Counted from the stretch's first letter, positions 22,980 to 34,073 are shown. The stretch is 64,000 bases of DNA from Allolobophora icterica (GCA_963556255.1 OY744617.1:23040808-23104807); one strand, 5' to 3'. Program-made: numbers and translations. The notes: a model not told the origin generated them from the letters alone.

Positions 22980-23640
22980 CAATACTGAAACATAATATCG
23001 ACATCCGCTGTTTGCCGTCGCTCCATCAATGGACAGCGCCAACACGCACGCACTGACACACCCACGCGCTCTGCTTCAGCTCGGCGGTACATGTATGCAC
23101 GTCGGCGGCATCGGCGGCGCATAGGAGTCGTGTAACAGAGTAACCAAAATGCTCTAATGATAATCACATTCAACAAGAGCGACATCCCATGGCAGCTGCG
23201 GTCGCCCGCCCGCTCGTCCGTTCCCGGCCGGGCGCTCGGTCTGTCGGCCGACGGGGAGGAGGAGCAGAACGGGATGTGGACGCAGACAGCCGGGCCTTTG
23301 GTGGGTCGGTCGAAACCTGCTCTCAATTCCCCGGAATAAAGCGGCGACTAGAACGCAGAAACGGACGACGGAAGAAATAAATTGCGGTGACACGGAGTAA
23401 TCCGACCGACGGAGCGCCCGCCCGAGCGACCGACCGGCGACCGGTTCCCTAGGCGATAACTTATACAGGTAAAAGGCGCAGCGCTCGATCGTCGGCGCTC
23501 GATCGTCTTGTGTGTATTTAGGTGTCTGCGCTTTCAAGAGAGCAGAAGCAATTTCCGAAGTGAATTCTTGCTCAGCTTTCATCGCTTTGATTTCGCGTCC
23601 GCCATTTACTCCGACTGACAACTCCTATTAAGTCCTACGC
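22980..23640 (-). promoter_or_regulatory. CpG-rich promoter-like block upstream of the 22-kb exon
   Basis: GC and CpG density rise sharply, with runs such as CGGCCGGGCGCTCGG near 23226. The minus strand contains ATGGCGGAC at 23605, preceded by a good Kozak purine, but this frame stops after eight codons, so it would be a short upstream ORF or a YY1-like element. A second ATG overlaps that stop (23582). The plus strand has a donor-like CAG|GTAAAA at 23468/23469, so divergent transcription is possible. No TATA box is evident. The promoter role is inferred from position and composition. Confidence 0.45.
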
Positions 23641-24249
23641 TGAGCAACTGATGGGTTGAAGATGAAGAAATCTTGACCTCATTTCTTCGATCCAAAACAA
23701 CATAAACCCTTTGAATTTCAGTTGATTTTTAATACTAATAATTATAGTTGGCGTTTAACACAGAACGTCGTGAATCGTGAAAAAACATCAAAACTCTAAA
23801 ATTGGAATCACACTCACACACAAAAATGTGTTGACCTTTTTGGTGTTTCTTCAAAATTCTAAATTTGTGGAGACAACTGTATACTGTGTCCCCCACTCTT
23901 AAAGGGGGGTCTTTTCCCCCTCGAACTCCCTCCACCCCGAGATCGCCGCCCATGCACTCAAGTTAATTAACTTTAATCCAATGCTGCCTCTATACCAGTG
24001 GTTCTCATAGGTTGTCTTCGAGTTACCCAACATTTTCACCTCATCCTTCGCTGTACACAACAATTGTTGTCGCTGTTTGGTTTAGCATTCTAGTCTGTTT
24101 TCTAATACTATTTTATTATTGGGCATTCAGGATCACACACAAGCGAAAAGTCTTCTGTACTACTGTACTTTAAACTTCTGTACTTTAAACCCACATTTCA
24201 TTATGTTGTTTTGATATTTTCCTCAAAATACATTACAGCTGTGAAAAGC
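23641..24249. other. Unique sequence, nothing recognised
   Basis: No ORF with recognisable motif and no repeat. Confidence 0.4.
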
Positions 24250-24425
24250 ATGAACAAATTGCAATTGCACTTGCATATTTATATAGCACCACTTCCAGTG
24301 AGACGTGCTCCAAATATCCAATACAACAATGAACTTGTCAATAACCAGAAAGAATATACTGCAATGGTAAAATTTGTCTGGTAGTTTAAACCACCCAGTA
24401 TCCAGATGTCTCACCTCCCTTAATG
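24250..24425 (-). mobile_element. LINE/SINE 3'-end remnant, reverse orientation
   Basis: The minus strand ends CTGGAAGTGGTGCTATATAA then ATATGCAAGTGCAATTGC, the GGCGCTATATAAAT-type tail used by several LINE and SINE families here. The upstream body is too decayed to classify. Confidence 0.45.
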
Positions 24426-25260
24426 CCCCTGTTAAAATAAATTTCTAGAAACTGCCTGCACCCAAGTTAAATTGTTAACTCACATAACCTTACTCCCCAC
24501 ATCTGAAACCTTAAACCTAACAGGAGAATAAAACTGTTCCACCACACTTCATTTTCCAAGATTCCTGATCATTCTCCTCCAAAGTAAAGAAATGTCAGTC
24601 TTCCTAGCACAGCCAGCACATACTTCTGGCACAAACAACACAACACATTTTGTGCCGGTACTGTATGTATACATTTTAGCAGCACATACCTTCCAGGTCA
24701 CAACAAACCAGCACGCTGTGAATGAACACGTCAGTTGAAGGCAGTCGTTAGCATAGCAGTTGTTAGCCTAGCAGTTGTTAGCACAGCAGGCAATAGCAAA
24801 AGACGAATGATAATAACCAGAGAGTGATTGTCAGAAAAATCACCACACAACCAAAGAGAAAAATTTATCAGCAACTGCTACAGGCTCTTTATCGTTTTTT
24901 TTGCGACGGTATGCCAACACTTTCATGCTTTGAATTCCGGACATTATATAGTTGTTGTCCAACAGCCAATAACAGAACCTGCGAGTTTAACAATCCACGC
25001 ATGTTTATTACACACAATGTACAATTGTACATATATATTTGATATGCTCCTAAGATATACGTTTCTACAAATTAGACCTAATTTAATCTCATGAATCCAA
25101 AGTGCCACCACAAAAATAGACATAAGTGAAAGGCATATGAAACCTAGAGCAAACAATTCAGATCAAGTTATGCTTCTCAGTCTGATTGTTACCACTAACA
25201 ATTCATGCCAGCTTACCGTATGCTTCTCAATCTGATTATACTACTATAGTATCACCATTT
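24426..25260. other. Unique AT-rich sequence
   Basis: TTAGCATAGCAGTTGTTAGC-type short duplications occur at 24745-24790. No gene recognised. Confidence 0.4.
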
Positions 25261-25366
25261 AAGGGCCATCCATCCTCGTATGTCGAGGCCAAGAAAATGA
25301 AGTCGCCAACACTTCATACCCGTGGCATGCCTCAGACTAGCTTAAGAAACTGCTCTTCTTCTTCGG
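25261..25366 (+). mobile_element. SINE-A copy 7, 3' fragment
   Basis: Keeps only the 3' third: GGGCCATCCATCCTCGTATG, CGAGGCCAAGAAAATGAAGT, CACTTCATACCCGTGGC, and CTTAAGAAACTGCTCTTCTT. The tRNA-like head is absent. Confidence 0.8.
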
Positions 25367-25409
25367 TTATTATTATTACTACTACTACAACTATTACTAT
25401 TACTACTAC

Positions 25410-25454
<45 letters not shown>
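25367..25454. repeat. (ACT)n and (GAT)n microsatellite between two SINEs
   Basis: (ACT/ATT)n to about 25409, then (GAT)n to 25454. The GAT tract is exactly the 3' tail of the reverse SINE-B that follows. Confidence 0.9.
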
Positions 25455-25653
25455 GTTCTCTGCCCGAAGGCAGGTTCATTGGCTTTACGCCACCCGGGGA
25501 TGAGATGAGTGAGGTGGTTTCCCGTTGCCTTCCTCACAGACAATTGTGGGTGAGCAACTTGTCCAAGGTCGCTACGCAGTGGCTTGAGGTAGATTCGAAC
25601 CTGCGACCCTCCGGTTACAAGGCACAGAACATACCACTACACCACCACGTCCC
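25455..25653 (-). mobile_element. SINE-B copy 1 (tRNA-Thr-like head), reverse orientation
   Basis: The minus strand reads GGGACGTGGTGGTGTAGTGG, then CCTTGTAACCGGAGGGTCGC and AGGTTCGAATCT. These are a box A-like head, a TGT anticodon position and a near-perfect box B. The body (GCGACCTTGGACAAGTTGCT, GGCAACGGGAAACCACC) ends CCTTCGGGCAGAGAAC and is followed by (TCA)n as its tail. The ACCTTGGACAAGT block is shared with the copy at 45942. Confidence 0.8.
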
Positions 25654-26009
25654 ACTAACTTAATATTACTATTACTATTATTGTATGAATTCATACAGCA
25701 GTATACTGTCTATAATGACTAGACATGAGTTGTTGCTAGGCAACTGTGCATGAAGGACTTACTCAAGGCTCCTGAACAGTGATTGACATGACCTCCCTTT
25801 GCTAGGATCAAACATGTACTCTCTGCACTGAAAGGGCAAGTGCTCAATGAATTGGCCACCATGGACGTCACATGGATGTATCTATCTGGCTGCTTAGTAT
25901 AACCTCTTAAGAACTTCACAAAAGCAGATCTAGAAATGCATGAATTAAGGAAGGTTGAAAATGTCTCTTCAGCTGTCTGTAGTGCAACAGAGGTACTTAA
26001 GCGGATGAC

Positions 26010-26196
26010 TTCATCATCACCACCACCACCATCACCACCACCACCACCACAATCATCAGATTTTGTGCTGGTACTGTATGTATACATCTTAGCAAAACAA
26101 ACACTTAGTCACTTTTATCACATCTACACCTCCACCACCACAATCATCATCATCACCATCACCACCACTATCATCATCATCACCATCACCATCACT

Positions 26197-26284
<88 letters not shown>

Positions 26285-26330
26285 ACAACACCACCACCAT
26301 CATCATCATCATCATCATCGTTATCATCAA
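26010..26330. repeat. (CCA)n and (ATC)n microsatellites
   Basis: (CACCAC) units at 26010-26050 and a long (ATC)n with ACC variants at 26125-26325. Poly-Ile, poly-Met and poly-Asp frames are artefacts. Confidence 0.95.
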
Positions 26331-26649
26331 TGCCACCACTGCCGCCAATCACCTCATTACCAAATTAGTCACAGTTCTTTGACTAAAGAGCATAAACTCT
26401 GAGCAGATTCTCCAGAGGTACTCAATATGCTATTATTGTCATTACCACATCCTCTCTCGATCCTCATCGTTATTATGATCCTAATTTTCCAGATTGCTGG
26501 CAACATTAATTTTGTGGTTGCATCCAATTGGCTTAAACGAGAACTCTTGATTTAATCGCATTTCTATTTTGAGTCCATTCTAAAAAATCCTCGTGAAGTA
26601 CGTTGGTTGTTTGTGTTGAGCAGAATTAGCCATTTCTTTTGCCATTCAG

Positions 26650-26949
26650 TCTAGAATCTATTCTGGTTCGCAGTCTTACACCAGAGGGTACGGCCCTGAT
26701 CTGGGTCTGAAGACCTACGCTGCCCATCTGGCCGGACAATACTTAGACATGACAGCTGTCAACGGAGGGATGAATGACCAATCTTCCGGGGGACAGGGCA
26801 TGACATTCTCACAGCAGCTCCTCCTCTCCAGCCACTACTCGGACGGCGACATGAAAGGCCTTGGGAATGCACACAGCCGCGCGCCGTCTCAAAGAAAGAT
26901 TTCTAAAGAAAGATCTCGTAGACAGGTCAAACAGCCAGCCTTATTTTAG
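26650..26949 (+). CDS. Candidate coding exon, product unrecognised
   Basis: The frame is preceded by a pyrimidine-rich stretch ending in an acceptor (CATTCAG| at 26649, with an alternative TTCGCAG| at 26673, both in frame). It reads SYTRGYGPDLGLKTYAAHLA, then GQYLDMTAVNGGMNDQSSGG, then a Gln/Ser/Leu segment and a basic end. The stop is TAG at 26947. Third positions are strongly G/C (CTG AAG ACC TAC GCT GCC), unlike the AT-rich flanks, which supports real coding sequence. A weak donor, GACAG|GTCAAA, at 26925/26926 would remove the basic tail. Composition (Gly, Tyr, Ser, Gln) resembles a low-complexity activation segment, but no family is recognised. It may belong to the same locus as the 22-kb exon only if strands differ by gene, since this one is on plus. 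Confidence 0.4.
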   Translation, partial: SRIYSGSQSYTRGYGPDLGLKTYAAHLAGQYLDMTAVNGGMNDQSSGGQGMTFSQQLLLSSHYSDGDMKGLGNAHSRAPSQRKISKERSRRQVKQPALF

Positions 26950-27169
26950 AATGCCAATCACATAGCCGTGACTAATGAACAAGCCAGACGGACCAGCTAT
27001 GGACAGAGCACTCATGACCACGACTCTTACACGGTTAAGTTAATTGATTTACGTAGTAATGAGCTACTGCTAGGATGTTTAACAATTCCAGCTAGCAATG
27101 CAAGGGCTAAGAATTACATAACAGTTGAGCATATATAGGTGCTGTTACAAATCTTCTCTTACTCCTAAC

Positions 27170-27237
27170 ACTTTAACGATAAGCGTGTACTAAAAGTGAC
27201 TGGGAAACCAATGCAGCTCGTTGTTAAAGTGTTAAAA
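27170..27237. repeat. Hairpin-forming short repeat, copy 1
   Basis: AACACTTTAACGATAAGCG at the left and CTCGTTGTTAAAGTGTT at the right are inverted relatives around ACTGGGAAACCAATGCAGCT. The same core recurs at 29022-29095. Confidence 0.55.
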
Positions 27238-27798
27238 AATCCTGGCACAGCTGAACCAAAGCAAGTGATAAACACCAGTATAAGTAGCTGTATTCTGAGA
27301 AAGAACATACAGATGGCATTAAACTGATGGTTAAAAAAAAGAGATACAGAACAGTTTTATTCTTTTGCCTTCTCATCAATGAAAGCTACCCTGCATGCAT
27401 TTTTTTCATTTCTATTTAAGCTTGGCCTAACTGAAGTATTTTATAGGCAGAAACTGCACAGGATCAGAGAGGTGTCTTTTCAAATAATCACTTGGTTCCT
27501 TCTTCATTCGCTGGTCCATGTCTCGTAAAATCTGGTTTTTATATTGGTGCTTTGGATTTCATGAGATAAAACTTAGGCTCAGGTATGTTTAAATGTATAT
27601 CTTAGAAATATATAGAATATATATTTACACTGTGTAACATAAATATGTGTGGACTGTGAAAATCACAGGTTCTTTATTCACTGTTATATAGGCAAATATA
27701 TGTCTGGAATTCTACACATCCAGTGTTGACATAAGTTCTTAATCGACTATGAAAAAAGTGCAACACCATAAGGTTCAGAGTGAAGGTTGACCTCAGAC

Positions 27799-28330
27799 AA
27801 CCGACACTAGCTGGGCAGTAACAACCGACACTAGCTGGGCAGTAACAACCGACACTAGCTGGGCAGTAACAATGGACACTAGCTGGGCAGTAACAACCAA
27901 CACTAGCTGGGCAGTAACAACTGACACTAGCTGGGCAGTAACAACCGACACTAGCTGGGCAGTAACAACCAACACTAGCTGGGCAGTAACAACCAACACT
28001 AGCTGGGCAGTAGCAAAGACACTAGCTGGGCAGTAAACACTGGCTGGGCAGTAGCAAAGACACTAGCTGGGCAGTAACAACAGACACTAGCTGGGCAGTA
28101 ACAACCAACACTAGCTGGGCAGTAGCAAAGACACTAGCTGGGCAGTAGACACTAGCTGGGCAGTAGCAAAGACACTAGCTGGGCAGTAACAACCGACACT
28201 AGCTGGGCAGTAACAACCGACACTAGCTGGGCAGTAGCAAAGACACTAGCTGGGCAGTACCAAAGACACTAGCTGGGCAGTAACAAAGACACTAGCTGGG
28301 CAGTAACAACCGACACTAGCTGGGCAGTAA
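27799..28330. repeat. 24-bp minisatellite, 23 copies
   Basis: Every unit contains CTGGGCAGTA, counted 23 times. The predominant unit is ACACTAGCTGGGCAGTAACA plus a 4-base linker (ACCG, ACCA or similar), with shorter variants having GCAAAG or no linker. Because 24 is a multiple of 3, the minus strand stays open with a Ser-Val-Val-Thr-Ala-Gln-Leu-Val period over part of the array, without other coding support. Confidence 0.95.
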
Positions 28331-28871
28331 CATGCAACAGAACATTGAGTAAAATCCAAATTACTTGGCATGTAATGGTGTGCCTTCAAACGTCATGCCT
28401 TCAAAAGCAAACCCGATTTTATCTTACGCTGTCGTCGTCCTTCACAAATAAACCGTTTTGAAATTCTTCGTGTTTCATGAGCCGCTGAATGCCGCCCAAC
28501 TTAAAACGGTTGGGATTTATGCTGCTAAGGAACTGCAAACATCAGATCTTACTCGGCACAGGGACAAGCACTTCTAAAAGAGTGCAAATACGGATTAATG
28601 TCAGTCACAAATGGCCTGCATTCGGTGAAGCCCTTTGTGGTCTCGACGGAAACGTTCGCGCCTCTCCTCGTGACAAAAAATTAATAATTTTGCACAAAAG
28701 CAGGGTAAAAAGCATGGAAAATGTAAAGTAATGACTCATTTTTAAGGTCATGTGATGACTGACAAAACTACATTGGACTACTATGTAGGTGTGTACCATA
28801 TACAAGTGTGTATCATACGTATGTAGGAACATAAGTATGCATGTAAATATGTATGTATGCATGCATATAGC
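28331..28871. other. Unique sequence, nothing recognised
   Basis: The 80-codon frame at 28489-28731 lacks motifs. (ATGT)-like short repeats at 28780-28865. Confidence 0.4.
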
Positions 28872-29022
28872 GGCCTGCCAGTATGTAACATCTGGAAGTG
28901 TCGCTCTTCAACCCGAGCTCATATTGCCTTCTCGTTTGTTGGACTGTTCTCCTGGAACAGTCTGCCACTGCACTTACGTACTGTTGCCTTTGACTCTGAG
29001 CAGCATACATTTGCAAACTGTA
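28872..29022 (+). mobile_element. LINE ORF2 C-terminal fragment
   Basis: Encodes STRAHIAFSFVGLFSWNSLP followed by LHLRTV. This is the AFSVxGPxxWNSLPxxLR block of L2/CR1-like LINEs, with GP changed to LF. It ends where the repeat shared with 27170 begins. Too short and diverged for clade assignment. Confidence 0.6.
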
Positions 29023-29095
29023 TTAACACTTTAACGACGACAGTGTACTAAAAGTAACTGGGAAACCAATGCAGCTCGTCATTAGAGCACATTTG
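29022..29095. repeat. Hairpin-forming short repeat, copy 2
   Basis: AACACTTTAACGACGACAGT, GTACTAAAAGTAACTGGGAA and ACCAATGCAGCTCGTCATTA match 27170-27237 nearly base for base. The right arm is more diverged. Confidence 0.55.
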
Positions 29096-29149
29096 TTTCA
29101 GGTCTGTTAGATAGTTATAGTTACAGGGTCTTTGTCGGCTAATTAAAAT

Positions 29150-29613
29150 GTACTATAAAATGTGCAAGGGCGACGACAGTGGCATGCATGCTATATGCAA
29201 GCCCCGCATGGTGGGGATTTGCATCCCAGAATGATAAAAATCAACTCCAAGCCATTATAAACAAGATGACTAGGCAGGGGTACCTGCCGGAGGGTGGGCC
29301 AACGTTTGACCAACTCTGTAGGAAAGCGGATGTCGGCCTTTCACGGGGGCTGGTCATGTACTTTACAAATTGCTCCCACTCAAGAAACCTAAAAATTATG
29401 TTCTCCGACCTCGGTCTCACGATAGATTGCTTACTCCTCTTGACAACAACATGAGGACAAATTTCATTGGAAGAATGCTATATTCATATTGATTGTGATG
29501 CTGTTGTTTTTTTAACTGTTTTATACTCTGTATTGTATTATTTGATGCATGTACACTGGGGTGCTAATCTCTTGCAACCGGTTAAATAAAGAAAATACTT
29601 ACTTACTTACTTA
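29150..29613 (+). pseudogene. 5'-truncated, frameshifted LINE related to the 54-57 kb element
   Basis: Encodes MLYASPAWWGFAS, LQAIINKMTRQGYLPEGGPT and FDQLCRKADVGL, which align with LYCSQVWLGFANKQELD, KLVHLGYLPPSFP and TFDELCKKADRDLF of the intact element. A frameshift near 29365 moves the frame. The end then reads NYVLRPRSHDRLLTPLDNN and FIGRMLYSY (stop at 29490-29492), aligning with GYDLRPRSHNLVLP and FLGRMLYS. The 3' UTR ends TTAAATAAAGAAAATACTTA and a (CTTA)n tail, as in the intact copy. Confidence 0.8.
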
Positions 29614-30143
29614 TATGAGGAAGATGGCTTCGTAACATATTCAAATGAAAATGTGTATAGCAATCTAAGACATCACATTGTTTTGGTTTCTACACAATTC
29701 TTTTTCAAACCATTTAACTGTAAATAAATACTATGCACCTCTTGAACTGCTGAAGCAGTGAATCTCCTACAAATCTTTTAACCCTCCCAGCTTTACGGGA
29801 ATGTTAGATGAGCCTTGACAATCCTCACATGCTATGCACCCATTAACTGCACAACGGTGCATTTACCAATAAGCAATAACAGCAAAGTAACAACGAAAGA
29901 CAGCCATTCCTCATGAGTTGCACAATGCCACTTGCAGTTAATTAATAACTGCCAGTTGATGATCAGAGGAGGGGATAGAGTAATGGTAACACTATGGCCA
30001 GGAGAGCATTAGATCTAGGGCAGTGCTTTGCATGATCTTGATTGTAATGTCAGGTTTCAATGTATTCTTACTGCGTACTTGTCGGTTTGAATTAATAAAG
30101 AAGATTATTATAACATAATCCATGACTTGGATCAAACATGAGA
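29614..30143. other. Unique sequence, nothing recognised
   Basis: No ORF over 60 codons and no clear repeat. Confidence 0.4.
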
Positions 30144-30215
30144 AAAAGACAATTACTGAAATTTATTCACACCCACCTGTAGCCATATGGCTGACGTCAG
30201 CAACTGGTGTTGACA
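30144..30215 (-). repeat. Family F fragment, reverse orientation
   Basis: GAAATTTATTCACACCCACC then TGTAGCCATATGGCTGACGT, CAGCAACTGGTGTTGAC. It has the same motif order as 7609 (ATTCGTACCC, AAATGGCTGGCGTCAGGAAC), but no long microsatellite follows. Confidence 0.45.
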
Positions 30216-32062
30216 ACAAGTCTAGCGTAAGCCAACTGCTAGACATCTTACATTCTCAGAGAATGAGATCCTTAGGTAAAGGTCAAGCTGTTTTCTAAAA
30301 GAAGGCAATTCCCTAGAGTAGCCTCTCAAGTATGCAAAGCATAAGAAACTTCTGAGAGTCAAAAGAGACAGGATGGTCTCTCTCATTGACAGACCAACAG
30401 CTATCTTTAGATACATGTATTAACCTAAAAGTCCTAAATGTTCACTGCTTCTGTAATTACTCCAACACCATTTTCTTTCCAATGTAACCCAGAACACTGC
30501 CACTCAACTTGCAAAAACCGTGCATCCACTGTTAATTCACCTTGGCATACCACACACTTTATTTAGTCCAGCTGCAAACACTCCTATGAAAGAATCTGAC
30601 ATAATTTAGACCTTGCACACTGTCTGCACTATTCCTGTTCTGCTTGGCACCCGGCATTTAGAAAGTCCTGCCACCTTCTACAGACCCCCCACTTAAGTTA
30701 TTGCCTGCTTTGTGATCCATTAAACAGCACCTCGTATCACAAGGACGTGTAAGTTTATGCAGTCCACGGTTGATGCTGCCGTCAAAGCCAGCTCAGTCAT
30801 AAATAGAACATCACCCAGTAAACGTTATCTAGCTATTCTGCTTCGGAATTTCCCCATAGTACTTTTCAAGTTGAAGGCGTCTACCAAATTGGACATTTGT
30901 GTGATTAAAATGCTCAGAAAAGACTGTGTTCAAAATAGAAACTCTCGTTCTGCTATGCTTTGCACTTCAATTGTTCTTTGTGAGGTAATACAGACTAAAT
31001 GTCTGTCTGATAATAACTATATTTAATGTGAGGTGTCATATTCATTAAAATCAAAGTACATTTTCCATGGATTGTCCTCTGGTTTCAATAGGGCTAACTC
31101 CCAATTTATAGTTTCACACTGGAAACTCCTTACAGTTCGATCCTTAGCAGCCAAATCAAACAACAGGCTATAGAGAGCAGGCTTTATAACACTGTCATGT
31201 ACTCTAAATTAATTAAATTTAACACATGTGCAGCTGATTGCATTATAAATATTAGAATTTGCTTTATAACCAAGGACGTTCAGTAACAGTTTCTGGTTTC
31301 AGTTTGGATTAGGAAAGACAATAACCAGAATATCAAAGATAAAAGACCAGATTACTGTTTCTATAGACTCTGAAACGCTCTGTTTCCAAGAACCTGTCCG
31401 ATGTTTTTACTGAACGCATAAATATATAATTTGCTTTGGGATTAGCTCCGCCATATTTCCGATGAAGGGCAAATTTTACAACGGAAACAGGAGAACTGGA
31501 CAATCTTTTCCCCTCGTGGGAACATGGCAGATCATAACAAGTTGTCAATTTCAGAAGGAAAAACAGGATTTCAACCCTCGTTACAGTGACGAAAGACAAA
31601 TTATGCACTGGGCAATCTGGTACAAATAACAAATAACAGTTTGATGTTTGCTGTGGTAATAGCAATAACTGCTTTGAAGTTAATACAAATGGTCACAACA
31701 ACAATTCGATTATCAGCTGTGGTCTGGCTTTCCTCAAAACATTCCCTGTATTCATTTCAACATTTGTTATCCTCCCAATCAGTTGTATAATTTCCATATA
31801 TCACTTATCATTGCTTTCTTTCTTTCTTTGCTGCCTTCATATGTCTTCTTTATTCTACATCCACCAAAACCGATTTCTCAATTTAGTCATTATACTCCTT
31901 AGTATCAAACCAATAGGCAAATTAGGCAAACCCAGCAGGCCTGAGAACAAATGAAACCAATGCAATATACTGAATCAACTCTAAAAATAAATTCAACATG
32001 CAAATTTTTCCAGTTGTGTATTTCAAAAGGCAGTGCAGAAAATGTTAAGAACTGAAAATCTG
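30216..32062. other. Unique AT-rich sequence, nothing recognised
   Basis: Several frames of 64-110 codons (e.g. 31333-31665 minus, 30757-31026 plus) have no motif or splice support. Confidence 0.45.
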
Positions 32063-32180
32063 TCTAAGGGCACATTTTCCAAAAGCACATTTTCCAAAAG
32101 CACATTTTCTAAAAAGCACATTTTCCAAAAGAAATATTTCACAAAGAAGCATTTTTCCAAAGATGCACTTTCCAGTGGCA
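32063..32180. repeat. 15-bp minisatellite, about 6-7 copies
   Basis: Unit approximates AAAGCACATTTTCCA. Early copies are nearly identical; later ones decay (GAAATATTTCACAAA, GATGCACTTTCC). Confidence 0.85.
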
Positions 32181-32651
32181 GTGCAGAACTGCAAATAATT
32201 GGAAAGAAAATGAAGATGCCAGGCAATGATAAAATAACCCGAATGCACTCCTTGACTTTGGACGGATCAACTGAGAACGAAAGGCAGGCAAAGCCGATTG
32301 TTCATCCATTATGCAACTCTATCAGCAATTGTTCTCTAAGGCACTGTCGTGGGGTTGAAAGATCCCACAGTTAAAGTGCAAACGCATAAACATTGATCCG
32401 ACAATTGAACAGTCTTGCTTACACGTCTCTTCGAAGGATTTTCAATTGCACATGATACATCCGAATTCAAGTCATGGATGAAATGTGATGAATGGAGAGT
32501 GCATCTGCAGATATTCCATAAGCCACTGTAGGCTGATTAGCTCTGAGCAAATACTGACTCACGCAGGCTCGGTTATTGAGCACAATGCCATTCATAAACA
32601 GAGACAACTGTTTGGGAGGTTCTTAAAAGAGCTGCAATATAGATGTCGACA
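32181..32651. other. Unique sequence, nothing recognised
   Basis: No supported gene. Confidence 0.4.
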
Positions 32652-33085
32652 AACACACACATACACGCACATATACACACACATATACACAAATACATTC
32701 ACATATACAGCAACACACACACACATACACACACGTATAGTCACACACAAATACACACACACGTATACACACATATACACCCACACACACATATAGAGAC
32801 CCACACATACATACACATATACACACACATATACACACATACACACACGTATACACACATACACACATATACACCCACACACATATAAAGACCCACACAT
32901 ACACACATACACACACATATACAGCACACACAAATAGACTCTCACATACACACACATACACACATATACACAAATACAAACACATACACACACACACACA
33001 TACACATACACACATACGTATACACACAAACACACACACATACACACACATACGCACGCACACACACATACATGCACACAGTCAA
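32652..33085. repeat. (CA)n-rich complex microsatellite (ACACATAT units)
   Basis: ACACACATA, CATATACACACAT and ACACGTATA units over 430 bp, with a larger period in which CACATATA-GA-ACCCACACATAC recurs near 32790 and 32882. His/Thr/Tyr or Cys/Val frames are artefacts. Confidence 0.95.
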
Positions 33086-33500
33086 GTTTAGAAGGGCACC
33101 TTTAAACCATCAGACATTTGAGTAAAGTTTATAGAAAGAAGAGACAAATAAGATCCGGACTTGAGAGGACAGACAACAATAAACAAAGACCTGCTGTCAG
33201 CTAACAAGAAGACTTCAGTCGCTAACAAGAGAAGTGCTAGTAGCAGCTGCTGTCACTGATGAATGATCATCTCTCCTTCAGGTCCATCGAAACCAATTTA
33301 CCAGCGTCAGTTACCAATGATCATCAGGATAATGATCGGTCCTTACTGCAGTTCCTCCACTTGTAGAAGAATGGCAAAGGAATACAAGACAATGAGCATT
33401 TCTGACAGATAGAAACAATGGAAGACCATGACTACGCTGGATATATACACAATACAAATGAAGAGACGTAACAAGACAAGAACTGCACATGTGAAAGCCA
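33086..33500. other. Unique sequence, nothing recognised
   Basis: No supported gene or repeat. Confidence 0.4.
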
Positions 33501-33632
33501 TTTATATACATATATATAATATATATACACATATATATTTACATATATATATTTGTGTATGAATATGATATATACATATATATATATAATCGTTTATATA
33601 TATATAATCGTTTATGTATATATATATATATC
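33501..33632. repeat. (TA)n-rich tract
   Basis: Interrupted TATATA repeats with a duplicated TATATATATAATCGTTTAT block at about 33576 and 33597. Confidence 0.9.
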
Positions 33633-33647
33633 TGCATGTGACCAATG

Positions 33648-33722
33648 ACTGAAAATAATGGAGATAACTGACTTGCACCTATGGCCAACAAACAGCCCAG
33701 GTCAGGCACTGATGCTGATGAT
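33648..33722 (+). repeat. Weak family F fragment
   Basis: AATAATGGAGATAACTGACT, CTATGGCCAACAAACAGCCC, AGGTCAGGCACTGATGCTGA. The motif order follows family F with heavy divergence and only two GAT units at the end. Confidence 0.35.
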
Positions 33723-33887
33723 CAAAGAAAGGGTTTGTAGGTATAAATCACTGACAGCATCCATATAAAGGCTCAACATGCACCTTGCACAGGACACTGC
33801 TAGTGGCTTCAAACAATAAATCAAATGCAGTGGGCCATGACATAAATGAACTGACCTTGATTTCGAACTTCATTTCATTGGTGTCAC

Positions 33888-34073
33888 CAGGGCTGTAGTC
33901 GAGGGTATACGTGGGTATACAGCGTGTACTCACCTCTAGAGACCGTATACTCACCTCACAAAATATTTATATTTATCTATATTAAAATACTGTAGCGTAT
34001 ACCCACCTCTAATTTGGTTAGGAAAACTAACCGGTAGCATGTACTCACCTCTAATTTTACCACTACAGCACTG
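33888..34073. mobile_element. hAT-type MITE 1 (186 bp) with perfect 8-bp TSD
   Basis: Starts CAGGGCTGTAGT and ends ACTACAGCACTG (12-bp terminal inverted repeats, one mismatch). It is flanked by the perfect direct repeat GGTGTCAC at 33880-33887 and 34074-34081. An 8-bp duplication with CAGNG termini is diagnostic of the hAT superfamily. The interior holds four copies of a GTRTACYCACCTCTA-like motif, which could be subterminal transposase-binding repeats. No transposase is encoded, so it is non-autonomous. Confidence 0.85.

Noticed and set aside
23154..23621. 155-codon minus-strand frame in the CpG block
   Set aside because: It needs a TTG start. The internal ATG at 23582 overlaps the stop of a tiny upstream ORF, and the product has no motif. 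Treated as 5' leader or promoter sequence.
26089..26382. Poly-Asp, poly-Met and poly-Ile frames
   Set aside because: Products of an (ATC)n microsatellite.
27793..27999. 68-codon periodic frame with Ser-Val-Val-Thr-Ala-Gln-Leu-Val repeats
   Set aside because: The 24-bp minisatellite unit is a multiple of three; the frame is lost when linker length changes, so it is not a selected repeat protein.
27799..28330. CRISPR-like array of repeats and spacers
   Set aside because: The unit is 24 bp with 0-8 bp linkers rather than 25-40 bp unique spacers, and the sequence is clearly eukaryotic.
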